A stretch of 64,000 bases of DNA from Hevea brasiliensis (GCF_030052815.1 NC_079499.1:69889760-69953759), one strand, 5' to 3'. Positions 23,131 through 35,513 are shown, counted from the stretch's first letter. Made by a program: numbers and translations. Notes: generated by a model from the sequence alone, not told the origin.

Positions 23131-24075
23131 GTTATGTAAAAGACTGCATAAGTGAAAAATGATTTATGCATAACCTATGCACTGTTCGGCAGGTATTGAA
23201 ATCTTAGGTTAGTGGTCATGCAGTTGTGCATGAGTCATGCACCTTCCTTATGCAAGCTTCGGTGACCCTTGAAATTTTGAGGAGCGAAGTCATGCGGGAG
23301 TGCATAAGTTATGCATTCCCCTTATGCATCTCTCGGCAGAAGTGGTTGTTCAGAAAATCGGGTCATGCAGAAGTGCATAGGTTATGCACTCTGCTCATGC
23401 ACTGTTCGGCAATTTTTGGAATTTTGGGTTGGTGGTCATGCAGATGTGCATAAGTCATGCACTCTGCTTATGCACTCTTCGGTGGGTTTTGAGTTTCAGA
23501 GAATGAGGTCATGCAGTTGTGCATAAGTTATGCACTCTGCTTATGCAGGTCTCGGCAACTTTGGTTTTTCTGGGTTTCTGGTCATACAGAAGTGCATAGG
23601 TTATGCACTCTGCTTATGCACCCCTCGGCAAGTTTGAATTTTTGGAGTTCTTGGTTATGCGGAAGTGCATAACTTATGCACCTTCCTTATGCACCCCTCG
23701 GCAAGTTTGATTTTTCTGGGTTTCTGGTCATGCAGAAGTGCATAGGTTATGCACTCTGCTTATGCACCCCTCGGCAGAATTGGAAATTCAGAGTTTTTGG
23801 TTATGCAGAAGTGCATAGGTTATGCACTCTGCTTATGCAGACTTCGGCAGAGAGAGAAAATGCAGAATTTGAAGTTGTGCTAATGTGCATAAGTCATGCA
23901 CTCACCTTATGCAAGTTTTGATAGATATGAAATTTGACAAAATGAGGTTATGCAGAAGTGCATAAGCTATGCACTCTCCTTATGCACTTGCAATAAAGGT
24001 GGAAAATGGCAAGAATTGTGGTTATGCAGGATTGCATAAGCTATGCAGTTGCTTATGCACAAGTTAGCAAGATCA
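23131..24075. repeat. Array of about 13 units, 73-74 bp period, each with TGCATAAGTTATGCA-type inverted repeats
   Basis: The recurrent word GTCATGCA / GTTATGCA starts at 23215, 23289, 23362, 23435, 23508, 23581, 23654, 23727, 23800, 23874, 23947 and 24021, spaced 73 or 74 bases. A diverged unit starts at 23131. Each unit has the word, then GTGCATAGGTTATGCA (an inverted repeat), then CTGCTTATGCA and CTCGGCA, then a variable spacer of about 25 bases. It lies between pol and the env-position ORF of element C. The period is not a multiple of three, so the ORFs seen here are chance. Confidence 0.95.
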
Positions 24076-24825
24076 AGAATGCAATAGAACATGGATTGCA
24101 AGTGTGAAAAATACCCTAGAATGAGGAAATATAATTCCATGAAGCATAAACCATGAGAAGTTTCACCAAAAACACATCAATATATACAAAGTATATCAAA
24201 AAGGCATCACACAAGCATGTAAAAATGGATCCTACATAAAAGACCTTTGAGAACTATGCCATTTTAAGACAAATTCTGCAAATCAACATTTAGCACATAA
24301 AACTCCATAAAATTTGCATGAAGTTGCATCTAACCACAAATGAGAAATGAACTTTCCAAGTTTTGCCAAGAAAATGCAGCATTTCTACCTTGTATCTTAT
24401 AACCCAAAGAAGCTCAAAACTGCAAAAATGACTCACTTACCACCATATTAACATTATAAGCACAAGTATTAAAAAGTTACACACCCAACCTCACCAAAAC
24501 ACAAGCCATTTGCTGCAGACACCCTTTTTGCTGCAGATTTCATTTTTCCTCTGCATGAACTAGATTGCAGCTCCTGCACAGATTATGCAGCAAAAACTTA
24601 TCAGTTCTTTTGAAGGACAAAATTTTTCAAGTTAAGAATTACTTCCCCAACAGTTCACCAGCCTTTCGTCATTGAATTACATCTACAAGGGACAAGATTT
24701 AATAATGTCAAAAATTGCATTTGGGGAGATTTAAGATAAAACAAAATCAATGAAAATGAAAGTAAATTAGCAAAAGCAAAATAAAAGGACTTGGGATGCC
24801 TCCCAAGAGGGCTATTTTATAGTCC
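24076..24825 (-). other. Element C non-coding region between pol and the repeat array
   Basis: It is AT-rich with no credible ORF on either strand. It includes a cluster of CTGCA words near 24515-24590. It is likely 3' untranslated or intron-like sequence before the env-position ORF. Confidence 0.6.
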
Positions 24826-26598
24826 TTAGCTGGACTTTTCATGAATTTCACTGAAAAGAGGTGAGGGATTGGAGAGCTTGTAACAGCTTGCTCCTATTAT
24901 TGGGTCTCCAGTTATGTAATGTTTCAATCTATGCCCATTGACCTTAAAATTCCCAGATTTTTCACTCCAAATTTCAATTGCTCCATAAGGGAAAACCTTA
25001 GAAATTCTATATGGACCAGTCCACCTTGACTTGAGTTTTCCAGGGAACAATTTCAATCTCGAGTTGAACAACAAAACTAAATCACCTTCTTTGAATTCTT
25101 TTTTTCTCAGATGCTTATCATGCCAAACTTTAGTTCTTTCTTTGTAAATACGGGCACTTTCATAAGCATCCATCCTCAATTCCTCAAGCTCATTAAGTTG
25201 TAACAACCTTTTTTCACCAGCTTGCTTAAGATCAAAATTCAAGGTCTGAATGGCCCAATATGCTCTATGTTCTAGCTCCACAGGTAAATGACAAGACTTA
25301 CCATACACCAACCTAAAGGGAGTAGTTCTTATAGGGGTTTTGTAGGCAGTCCTATATGCCCATAAAGCATCATCTAGTTTGATAGACCAATCTTTCCGAG
25401 AATTGTTCACTGTTTTCTCCAAAATATGCTTGAGCTCTCTGTTAGAAATTTCAACTTGTCCTGAAGTTTGAGGTTGGTATGGGGTAGCTATCTTGTGCAC
25501 TACACCATACTTCCTCATTAAGCTCTCAAATTGCTTATTACAAAAATGGGAACCCCCATCACTAATTATAGCCCTAGGAGCTCCAAATCTGCTCAAGACA
25601 AATTTCTTCAAAAATTTCACTACCACTCTAGCATCATTAGTTGGAGTTGCAATAGCTTCCACCCACTTTGACACATAGTCAACCCCAACTAAGATGTATC
25701 TATTACCATATGAAGGAGGGAATGGCCCCATAAAATCTATTCCCCAAACATCAAATAATTCCACTTCAAGAATATTATTTAGGGGCATTTGATCTCTTTT
25801 TGACAAATTGCCACTCCTTTGACATTTATCACAATTCAACACAAATTTCCTCACATCCTTAAAAAGATTTGGCCAAAAGAAACCAACTTGCAAAATTTTA
25901 CTAGCTGTCTTAGAGATGCCAAAATGACCTCTATAATCAGAAGCATGGCAATGATGCAAAATACTCTGAACCTCCTCTTCAGGAATACATCTTCTAATTA
26001 GACCATCACAACATCTCCTAAAGAGTAAAGGATCATCCCATCTATAAAATTTTACTTCATGCAAAAACTTTTTCTTTTGTTGCCATGTCATTCCTAGAGG
26101 TAAAACTCCACAAGATAGATAATTCACAAAGTCTGCATACCAAGGTAGTTTAGCAACAAGAGAGAAAAGTTGTTCATCCAAGAAAAACTCATCAATAGGG
26201 ATTTCATCCAATTCTTCACCATCCAATTTCAACCTACTAAGATTATCAGCAACTACATTTTCAGCTCCTTTCTTATCTCTAATCTCCAAATCAAACTCTT
26301 GTAGCATCAGAATCCACCTAATGAGCCTAGGTTTGGCCTCCTTTTTACGGAGCAAACACCTGATGGCTGCATGATCTGAAAATATAACCACCTTTGAGTC
26401 AATAATGTAAGGTCTGAACTTTTCCAATGCAAAGACAATTGCTAAAAATTCCTTTTCAGTTGTTGCATAATTTGTTTGAGCCTCATCCAGGGTTCTACTA
26501 GCATAATAAATAGCATAAGCCTTTTTGTCCTTTCTTTGACCAAGAACAGCCCCAATTGCATAGTTGCTAGCATCACACGTAATTTCAAAAGGTAGGTT
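24826..26598 (-). pseudogene. Element C RNase H and integrase
   Basis: The frame is open from the stop at 26599 to 24826. RNase H starts with [18 protein letters not shown] and includes [19 protein letters not shown] and [11 protein letters not shown]. Integrase has the HHCC zinc domain ([13 protein letters not shown] and CDKCQRSG). Its catalytic residues are D in [13 protein letters not shown] in [11 protein letters not shown], and E in [15 protein letters not shown]. The [16 protein letters not shown] block follows. There is no chromodomain, as expected for Athila. The domain itself looks intact, but it is cut from RT by TAG at 26599. Confidence 0.93.
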
Positions 26599-26601
26599 CT
26601 A

Positions 26602-28870
26602 ATCAGGTGGTTGCATGATTGGTGCAGTGATAAGAGCTTGCTTCAACCTGCAGAAGGCATCCAAACACTCTTGGTCAAATACAAATGGTGTGTCATTACT
26701 TAACAAATTGGACAAAGGTTTAGCTATTTTAGAAAAATCCTTGATAAAGCGTCTGTAGAACCCGGCGTGTCCTAGGAAACTTCGAATTCCTTTGACATTG
26801 GTAGGAGGAGCCATCTTCTCTATCACTTCAACCTTGGCTTTATCAACCTCTATTCCTCTGTTAGACACCAAATGTCCAAGCACTATCCCTTCCTGAACCA
26901 TGAAATGACACTTTTCCCAGTTTAACACAAGGTCAGTATCTGCACATCACTGCAAAATTTTAGAAAGGTTAGCCAAGCATATATCAAATGAAGATCCATA
27001 AACAGAGAAATCGTCCATAAAAACCTCCATTATGTCTTCAATGAAATCTGAGAAGATTGCCATCATGCACCTTTGAAAAGTGGCTGGTGCATTACATAAC
27101 CCAAATGGCATCCTTCTATAAGCAAAGGTTCCATATGGACAAGTAAAAGTGGTTTTCTCTTGATCATTTGGATGGATAGGGATTTGAAAAAAACCTGAAT
27201 ATCCATCTAAATAGCAAAAGTAAGAATGCCTAGCTAGTCTTTCCAACATCTGATCAATGAAGGGAAGTGGAAAATGATCTTTTCTAGTGGCAACATTTAA
27301 TTTTCTGTAATCTATGCACATTCGCCAACTAGTCACCGTTCTAGTGGGAATTAATTCATTATTTTCATTTTTGACAACTGTCATTCCACCCTTTTTTGGA
27401 ACAACATGTACTGGGCTCACCCAAGTACTGTCTGAGATAGGATATATGATCCCTGCATCAAGCAACTTCAAAATTTCCTTTTTGACAACTTCTTTCATAT
27501 TTGGGTTCAACCTCCTCTGATGTTCAATAGATGGCTTACAATTTTCTTCCAAAATGATTCTATGCATGCAAAAGTGTGGGCTTATTCCCTTAATGTCATC
27601 TATGGTGTATCCTAAGACTTTCCTAAATTGTCTCAACACTCGTAACAACTTATCAGCCTCTAAGGTACTCAAATTTGCATTTACAATTACTGGATAAGTG
27701 TTATTAGTGCCAAGAAATTCATACCTGAGCTGAGAAGGAAGTTGCTTAAGTTCTACCTTAGGTACATCTTCTTCCTTGAATGATGGTTGCTTAAATTCGA
27801 CTTTTTCCTTTTGTGTGAGTTGAAAAACTGGAGCAGAAATGAATGGTGGACTTCCCTCTAAGTGTTGTGCATATGCAGCCACATGAGGGTTGTCATAATC
27901 TATGCCTCCTCCATGAACCAAACAATTTTCAAGTGGATCTTCTGGATATTTCTTTCTGAAGTGTTCTTCAACCAGCTCATCAATGATATCAACTCTCAAG
28001 CAAGTATCAGCTTCAGAATGATGCTTTTTCATAGTGTTATTAATATTGAAAACCAATTGCTCTTCACCAACCCTAAGAGTCAATTTTTCTCCCTTAACAT
28101 CAATCAATGCTCCTGCTGTAGCTAGGAAAGGCCTTCCCAAGATGATTGGGATATTAAAATCTTCCTCCATGTCCAAGATGACAAAGTCAACAGGTATGTA
28201 GAATTTCCCAACCTTCAGAGGCACATTTTCCAAAATCCCTTCAGGATACTTAATTGACCTGTCAGCTAACTGAAGAGAAATGTGGGTTGGTTTAAGATCT
28301 CCCATGTTGAGCTTCTCATAAATGGAAAGGGGCATAAGGCTAACACTAGCCCCTAAATCACATAAAGCTTTTGTAGAACAAGACTCTCCAATGTGGCATG
28401 GAATTGAAAAACTCCCTGGATCCTTGAGCTTTGGAGGAAGTTTCCTTTGGAGGATAGCACTACATTCTTCTGTCAAAGCTACAGTTTCATCATCTTCAAG
28501 TTTCCTCTTGTTTGAGAGAATTTCTTTCAAGAATTTTGCATAAGAGGGCATTTGTGAAAGAGCATCAACAAAAGGCACATTTATGTAAAGTTTCTTCAAA
28601 ACCTCTAAGAACTTCCCAAATTGCCTATCAAGCTTGGCTTTGTGAAATCTTTGTGGAAAGGGAAGTTGTGGCTTGTAGGGTTCAGGAGGTATATATTTCT
28701 CTTCCTTCTCTTCAATTTCCTCTTTACATTTTTCTGCACTCTCTTGTTTTTCACTCCCATCAGCTCCTTTTTCATTTTCTCTCTTCTCACTGTTTTCACT
28801 CTTCTCATCATTTATAACTTTACCACTTCTTAAAGTAATAGCTTGACACTGCTCTCTTGGATTTTTCTGG
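26602..28870 (-). pseudogene. Element C protease and reverse transcriptase (stop-interrupted)
   Basis: After a Lys/Glu-rich linker the protease active site reads CDLGASVSLMP, with downstream IILGRPFLATAGALIDV. RT then shows GIIYPISDSTWVSPVHVVPK, the WRMCIDYRKLN block, LDGYSGFFQI, MPFGLCNAPATFQRCMMAIF and catalytic FMDDFSVYG. A TGA at 26947 sits where relatives read Arg (CGA to TGA). The frame continues (LNWEKCHFMV, FLGHAGFYRRFI) to a TAG at 26599 where relatives read Trp. It is joined to gag only by a frameshift in an A run near 28855. Confidence 0.93.
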
Positions 28871-30376
28871 TTGACTTGGAAGCTTTCCAAAAGACTTAGC
28901 ACTTGAGGAGGATGCTTGTTGTGCAATCTGGTTTTCCAGCATTCTGTTATGTGTTTGCATCTGTTCCAGCCTTGCTTTCACCTCTCTCATCTCCTCATCA
29001 TGCTTATTTTGGTTAGCAAGTATCTGTTGCAATAAAGCTTCAGTGGTGGAATTTCGTTCTTGCTGTTTTGGTGGAGGGTTCATATTTTTCTACTGAAAAT
29101 TAGGCAGTGGTTGCCTATTTTGCTGATATGGAACTCCTTGTTGCTGATGTGGTTGAAAATTCTGATTTTGAACTTGATTTTGCTGATTTCCCCATGAAAA
29201 GTTGGGATGATTCCTCCAATTTGGATTGTAAGTTTGAGAATAAGAATTCCCCATTTGTTTGTTTCCATAATTACCAACATATGCTGCTTGTTCTCCATAT
29301 TCTACTCCACAGCTGGTAGTTTCCTCTGCATAAGCCACTTGTTGTGAACTTCCAGCTGATGATGTTGAACTAACCAACATACTCAGATCTTCCATCTTCT
29401 TAGCAAAGACATTTGTAAGTGCATCAAACTTTGCATTAATCATGTTGAATGGATCAAGATCATACATTCCAGCAGCTTGCCTCTTTTGAGTTGGAGCTGG
29501 TCCTCTTGGACTACTCCAAAGATGAGTATTCTTTGCTATTTTCTCTAATAACTCATAAGCTTCATCTTCATGCTTAATGATAAATTCTCCTCCTGTTTGA
29601 GCATCAATAATTCCTCTGATTGCAGGAGTGACATTTGTGTAGAAATTCTGATTTATCATCCATTTTGGAATGGCATGATGTGGGCATAATCTCTCTAATT
29701 CCTTCCATCTCATCCATGACTCATATAGAGTTTCATCTTCTCTTGGTCTGAAAGCTGTCATTTGATTCCTCAACTCTTGAGTTTTTCCAGGTGGAAAATA
29801 TTGAGCAAGAAATGCATCAGTGAGCTGCTCCCAATTTGTAATGGAGTTGTGAGGTAAAGAATCAAGCCAATCCAATGCTCTATCTTTCAAAGAGAATGGG
29901 AATAGCTTCAATCTTGCTGCATCATCAGACACTCCAGGTTGTTTTTGCATGTCACAGATCATAGCAAACTTCTTCAGATGTGTGTGTGGATTTTCAGAAG
30001 GATGTCCTCCAAATTGAGAATTTTGAATCATTTGAAGAACTCCAAAATCCATCTTGTAGCTATTTGCATCAATCCTTGGTCTTGCTATGCTCTCTCTCAA
30101 GTCATCAAAACGTGGAAAAGCATGATCCATCATACTTCCCCTAGGCAGATTAGCATTAACAACTTCTTCACCTTGGGCTGCATTTTCGTTGTTTTGACCA
30201 TTTCCAGCATTACCAACACCAATTCTAATCCTCTCATCAGCCATGTCTGCTTCTAATTCAGTTTCTCTCAATGCTTCTTTCCTTTTTCTGGTTTCTTTCT
30301 TGTTGGCCTTACAAAACTTTTCAATTTCAGGATTAAACAGTAAGGATGTGTCACTTGTGCTTCTAGCTCTTCTCAT
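28856..30376 (-). pseudogene. Element C gag (stop and frameshift)
   Basis: The start at 30376 (MRRARSTSDTSLLFNPEIEK) opens 428 codons. The retrotransposon gag core includes FPFSLKDRALDWLDSLP, WEQLTDAFLAQYFPP and TLYESWMRWKELERLCPHH. A Gln/Asn-rich C-terminal region follows. A TAG at 29084, probably CAG to TAG, is followed in frame by NPPPKQQERNSTTEALLQQI and a short coiled-coil-like stretch. A one- or two-base indel in an A run near 28855 then shifts the frame into protease. No CCHC knuckle is evident, which is common in Athila gag. Confidence 0.92.
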
Positions 30377-30488
30377 AAAAGATTAAGAGTACCTGAAAAA
30401 GAACAAACAAACACAAAATGAAAAGATAACAGAGATAAAACTAATAAACAACTAAAATAATCAAAAATTCAATATTAAACAAACAACT
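30377..30488 (-). other. Element C leader between primer site and gag
   Basis: This AT-rich leader of about 110 bases has no ORF. It is the expected site of RNA packaging signals, though none can be recognised by eye. Confidence 0.6.
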
Positions 30489-30505
30489 CCCCGGCAACGG
30501 CGCCA
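30489..30505 (-). other. Primer binding site of element C (tRNA-Asp type)
   Basis: On the minus strand TGGCGCCGTTGCCGGGG lies six bases inside the 5' LTR. It is fully complementary to the 3' end of plant tRNA-Asp, the primer typical of Athila-type elements. Confidence 0.93.
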
Positions 30506-30511
30506 AAAACT

Positions 30512-32124
30512 TGATGCGTCCCAACCGCAAGTGCACGGGTCGTACAAGTAGTATAGAAAAATATCGATCCCACGAGGAGTTGTGTTAATGATTGAATTTT
30601 TGATATAAAAGTTGACTAAATTAAAGTATTTATGAAATTAAAATAATGAATTAATGGGTAATGGAGTATGAAATCTAAATGTGCAAAATTAATATTCTAT
30701 TCAACAATGTATTAATTAAACTAAAATTGCATCAAATTGAAATAAGCAAGTTCAAATATGGTAATATTTAAAATGGCAAATGATTAAATTCGATTAGAAA
30801 TTAACAATGGTAAAAAGGTGATTCCGGAGTTCGGGATTTCATATTCGAGCTATTTTGGGATTTTAAATTGGTTGTCCAATCTTATGAAACTTATGAGTTT
30901 TAAGGAGATTAATTCTTAAATCCTTTGAATTCCCTTTCGAGTGAGACAAAGAGTGCCTTAATCAAACTAATCCTACTTTCGTGGACTTAGAGTTAATTAA
31001 GACCCATTAATTTCTTTAATTAATCTGTGAATCCTCTTAATCCTTAGCCTATTTCTAGGTCTAAGTTAATTAAGTCCAATTTCCTGATTATCTATCACAA
31101 GGCCTTCTCCTTTCGGTGCTTCAACCATGGATTAAGAACATTACTCAATGGGATCCTACACTAAGCATGTCATTAAGCATACAAGAAATGAATAAAACTC
31201 ATTAAGACCACAAAATATGGATTACCCAATCAAAATCCACAAAATATCTCAAATATTACAACCCTTACTCCAGAATCAAAAGTAAACTACTCACTATCCA
31301 TAATGCTTACAAGATATGATGAGTTTAAATGGAAATAAAGCTTTAATCTAAGCTAAGAAGTAAGAAATTAAACACTAGAAATGTAGAAAAATGTAAGGGA
31401 AGAAAGAAATCTGCAAATCTTGGTTGAGAATGGTGTGGAAGGTGAAAGTGACTCCTCAAATTCTGCCTCTCTTCTCCTTTCCTTTTCTGCTCCTTTTCTC
31501 CCTCTCTAAAATGAGAAAATGGGACTATTTATAGCATTTTTCAGACATGGAGCCCTAAAATAGTATGTTCTAGGAGGAATTGATTGAGGGAATCTTACGC
31601 GACTCATTAATGAACTCTTTATGGGATGCATAAGTGGATGCATAAGTTATGCGATCCCTTATGCGATTTTACTGGTTACGAGTCACTTATGCGAACCGCA
31701 TGACTTGGTGCATAGGTTATGCACAATTCCGTGAAGGTGCATAAGGGAGGCGAGAATGTGCATAAGCTATCTTTGTCTCCTTATGCACATTTAATTTGGT
31801 TCTGGAACATTGATCTTTCTCCTTATGCAGATCTGCATAGCTTATGCGGCAAGTTATGCACAATTTGGTCAATGCATATTTCAGCTTGAAAACTTGTTTT
31901 TGACATCTTTGGCTGTAGAAGACACTCCTCAATGGCAAAATTCTCTTCAGTCCTTCAAAAACACCATTTTTCCTACAAAACAAAGTAAAAATTACAAATT
32001 AATCCAAAATTGACAATTATGGAAAACTAACTAAATAACTAATGAAATTAGCTAAAAGTGACTAATAATCAAATAAAATAGCTACGAAATTAAACCTAAA
32101 TGATTATGCAAAATGTATGCATCA
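30512..32124 (-). repeat. 5' LTR of element C (1613 bp)
   Basis: It pairs with 17407-19022. Over most of its length I count only a handful of substitutions. Between about 31590 and 31950 a cluster of roughly a dozen small substitutions and indels occurs around GCATAA words. Confidence 0.95.
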
Positions 32125-32129
32125 ATTGC

Positions 32130-32746
32130 TTAGCGTGTTGCTTTTGCCACGCGTAGGTACTGGATATACAGATCGTGAGCCTAGTAGACCACAGACTGGG
32201 TGAGTCCATCCTACAGTTCTGCACAGTGTCCGTGTCACCTCAACTTCTGCAGTGCAATGGTAGGGCACTAGGTGTCATTTTGTCATTTTGTAACTAAATT
32301 TTTATTTTCTCATATGTAATTAAACTTATGTAATGTATATTGATGTTCATGTAAATTATGAAAATTGTATTTGTCAATGGAAAAGTAAATATCTATTTGT
32401 GATTTATACTTGATTATAATATGTGATGGATGATTGAGAAATGTTGTGGCGATCTTGATATTGAGATTTTGTTGATGAATTGAAGTTGAGATTGTTTGGA
32501 AATTATTTGGAAGTGTTTTTAACAGGTTCCGAAGAACTGTTTTCTCCATTTTTAGCCGGTATTCCACCGGATTTTCTATAAAATTTCCGGAACCTCAAAT
32601 AAATTATAATTTCAATAAATGAACTATATTTCATAAACTATATTCAAAATTATGACAAAAAATTGATTAAGGAAAAATAGAGTGTGCCGATACACCGTGT
32701 GGCATTGCTTACTCGGGTATACTGTACACGGGTAAGGGGTGTCACA
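32130..32746 (+). repeat. 3' LTR of element B, right part
   Basis: It continues B's 3' LTR after element C and matches 9551-10166. It ends TGTCACA at 32746. The target duplication copy ATTGC (32125-32129) lies just before it. No gene is seen. Confidence 0.92.
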
Positions 32747-35513
32747 CTTTTCCTACATTTAATTGATGGGAATTAGGATTGATTTGGTTAAATTGATGTA
32801 CTAGCAAATTACTTCCCATGTATGTATATTGAGCACTTGAATTTAGGGGTTTGGAAAGTATATTTGAAAGCCTTAGCAAACTGCCATTTTTGGCAGCCTT
32901 GAAGTGCATGGATTAGTGCTTGTTTTCATGAATTAAATTGATGAATCATGGTAATTATGGTTTAAGGGCAGTGTATGTGAAGTGATAGTGGAATTGTATG
33001 TATGAACTTAAGTGATTCATGTATATGTGTATGTTGAATTAAACTTTGAGAATTAGGGTTGTAATATGTGCATTAAGCACTTGTGTATTTTGCCCAAATT
33101 GACATAATTGAGTTGTGATTAATGATTATTATAAGTGCCATGTATGCTTATTTGGAGTTTTGAAGAAGGAGGAGATGGAAATTGGGAGTGCGTATTGCTT
33201 ACAGGTTGAGTTGTGGTTGAATCTAGTAGCTTTTTATTGCCATATCTCCCTTTGTGTTGCTCCAAATGGTATGAGGCCAATTGGAGGTGTTTTGGGACAG
33301 GACATCCAAACTTTCATTTTTCAAGAGGAAACCCTACCCAAATTTCATTTATAGGTTGGTCAAATTTTGGCTTGAATACGAGTAGCCTACTGGATTAGGC
33401 TCAGAATTGACCATATGAACAGTATGTGTTCATATGGCCATAACTTGCCCTAGGAAGGTTAGAATGACCTAAATTGTGAACCATTGAAAAGCTTAGACAT
33501 AGGGCTACAACTTTGTTGAAGATCACAGAACCTAGAAATGTCATTTACTAAGTCAAATTGCTTGCACAAATTGAGGTATCAAAACTGTCCAGAACCATTG
33601 CAAACCCAGAATTTGACCATATGAACAGTAGTTATTAAAATGACCATAACTCACGCAAAATAGGTCCAAATGACCTGAGATTTATATCAATGGAAAGATT
33701 ATACATAAAGCTATAACTCTTATGAAGACACCAAAGTCTAGAAATGACCAGAACCAAGTCAAATTGTTTTCCCAAATTAGGGTACTAAATCTGCCAGAAT
33801 TGAAATTGACCTAAAAATGATCTAAATTTGTAATGAGAATGCAAACTGTCCATCTTTAGTAAATTGACGATATCTTGGTCTATAGAACTCAGAATGACAT
33901 GAAATTAGTGGCAAAAATTCAATAAGACATAGACCTATAAAATTGCTTCTTTGACCAGAATCTAAAAATCAAGGGAAATAGGACATCTAGCTAGATCAAT
34001 CTAGCATACTAAAATTGAAAAATTTACATTATATGCAATAAGTCTTAGAAATAAAATTGGCAATAAATGCCAACTTGTGAGAATTATAAAATGTACTATA
34101 TTATCAACATATTGAGATGCAAAATGGAACTTGTTGATACTAGAATTAACCTATCCATGATGCATAAAAAGGTCAACATTTTTGTTGATCAGTGAAAGGC
34201 ATAATAATGACCTATAAACCTTAAAAATAAAGAATTAAATATTTTAGCGTGTAAATGCCCTAGTCTTGCTTAGTTGACTAGTTTGGATAGGTTGGCATGT
34301 CAATAGGGTTCTGATAGCTGTACTATAAATGGCTTCATGCCATACTGTGTTTTATGGCTTATTATGCCACACTGCGATTTTAATAGCCTATGGCTATACG
34401 GATTTTAATAGCCTATGGCTATACGGATTATGTTATTATACTCGGCTTATTGCCTGATTTATTATATGGCTTATTAGCCACACTGTTTGCACACTGAGAG
34501 GTACTTTGTGACCGGTGGTGTGACAGCTTGAGGTACTACATACCCAGTGCTATTTTAACCATTTATCCAGTCTGGTCAGTTGTATAGGCTACACGGGCAG
34601 TCAATTAAAATATTATTCAATTTAGGCAGTTAAGTTAAGTTAATTATAATGAAATTTCAGTACAATTAAATCAAGTATTGGATGAAAGGAGTAAAAGAGA
34701 TTAGCAATAGAACCATAACAAAAATACAATTTGTAGAACCGTAGAGACTTAAAATACAATACAGTTAGAATAATTTGTATACTAGATATTATTACTGAAA
34801 AGTTATAAACTTAGCACTTCAAAAGAGGAACAAACTAGTATATAAGATAGTCGATACTAAAAATACCATACCAAATTAAATTGATTCCTGACTATCCGAA
34901 TTATGATTTATTTCTTTCTTTATTTGTATATATTTTGTTGTATTATTGTATCACTAAGCAAAAATACTTAGCGTGATGGGATTATTTCCTTGCGCAGGTA
35001 CTGAAGGTAAAACTAGTAGACAGTTGACTAAGATTTTTAGAGTTCAGATCTGCAAAAGTGTCAGAAGAGTTCAAGGTTGCCACCTCCTCAGCAATGTATG
35101 TAAATAGGGCTCACATTAAGCATACTATGTATTTTGTATATTTTAATTATTTCTTATGTTGTAATTCAAATTAAGAAATTGTATTGAATACGTATATGAT
35201 GTAATCAATTTGCATAATATGTAGACTGTGAACTTATGTAATTAGTTGATAAATTATGTTACTTAATGGAATTGAACATTTTGATATATGAGTTGATTCT
35301 GAATATGAATGAGATTGAAATTGTGAATATGGAAAATATGTGATATTTATTACACTAGTCAGATTTAATAAACAATGTTAGTGCCTAAACCTTAGATAAA
35401 GATTTGAATAAAAATATCAAGAACTGTAATGAAATCAGATAAGATCAGGTGCTCCGGCACTCCGTGTGACATGCCTTGCTCGGCTGCACTGTGGATGGGT
35501 GAGGTGTGTTACA
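32747..35513 (+). repeat. LTR D, right part (Tekay family, host of B)
   Basis: It ends GGTGTGTTACA and carries, in the same order as B's LTR, the inner repeats mentioning ATGAACAGTA, the minisatellite-like zone, GTGACCGGTGGTGTGACAG, the hairpin (34954-34971) and GCGCAGGTACTG. Its left part lies beyond B, outside the window. It could be a solo LTR or one end of an element. No ORF is credible. Confidence 0.85.
34377..34426. repeat. 25-bp direct tandem repeat in LTR D
   Basis: Two perfect copies of 25 bases (34377-34401 and 34402-34426) each contain ATAGCCTATGGCTAT, an inverted repeat. They lie in the LTR zone that is variable among family members. Confidence 0.9.

Larger units (their letters stand above)
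17407..32124 (-). mobile_element. Element C: Athila-type Ty3/gypsy retrotransposon with env-position ORF
   Basis: The LTRs at 17407-19022 and 30512-32124 start TGATGCGTCCC and end ATGCATCA. Both flanks carry ATTGC (17402-17406 and 32125-32129), and the uninterrupted site at 9541-9550 has ATTGC once. On the minus strand the order is 5' LTR, tRNA-Asp primer site, gag, protease-RT-RNase H-integrase, repeat array, env-position ORF, long 3' region, purine tract, 3' LTR. There is no chromodomain. Size, primer and extra ORF fit the Athila lineage. Gag-pol has at least three stops and one frameshift. The small LTR divergence suggests a recent insertion. Confidence 0.95.
9436..32746 (+). mobile_element. 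Element B: Ty3/gypsy Tekay/Del chromovirus, carrying insertions A and C
   Basis: The parts are the 5' LTR remainder (9436-10166), primer site, gag-pol (10294-14915), purine tract, and a 3' LTR starting at 14927. That LTR is interrupted by element C between 17407 and 32124 and finishes at 32746. Without C the 3' LTR is about 3.1 kb. The chromodomain and long LTR indicate Tekay/Del. Its LTR ends (ACGGGTAAGGGGTGTCACA) place it in a different subfamily from A, I and K but with D, E, G, H and L. The right flank from 32747 is the inside of another LTR (D), so B itself inserted into an older LTR. Confidence 0.9.

Noticed and set aside
23226..23921. Three plus-strand ORFs with repeating peptides across the 73-bp array
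   Set aside because: The period is 73-74 bases, not a multiple of three, so the reading frame rotates through the repeat. The similar peptides are a by-product of the repeat, with no start context or domain.
23131..24075. Regular repeats with spacers that look like a CRISPR array
   Set aside because: This is plant nuclear DNA inside a retrotransposon. The repeat part is longer than the spacer, degenerate, and no cas genes are present.
33115..33398. Possible small genes in LTR D
   Set aside because: They overlap in different frames, lie in LTR sequence, and show no similarity or conserved frame in related LTRs.
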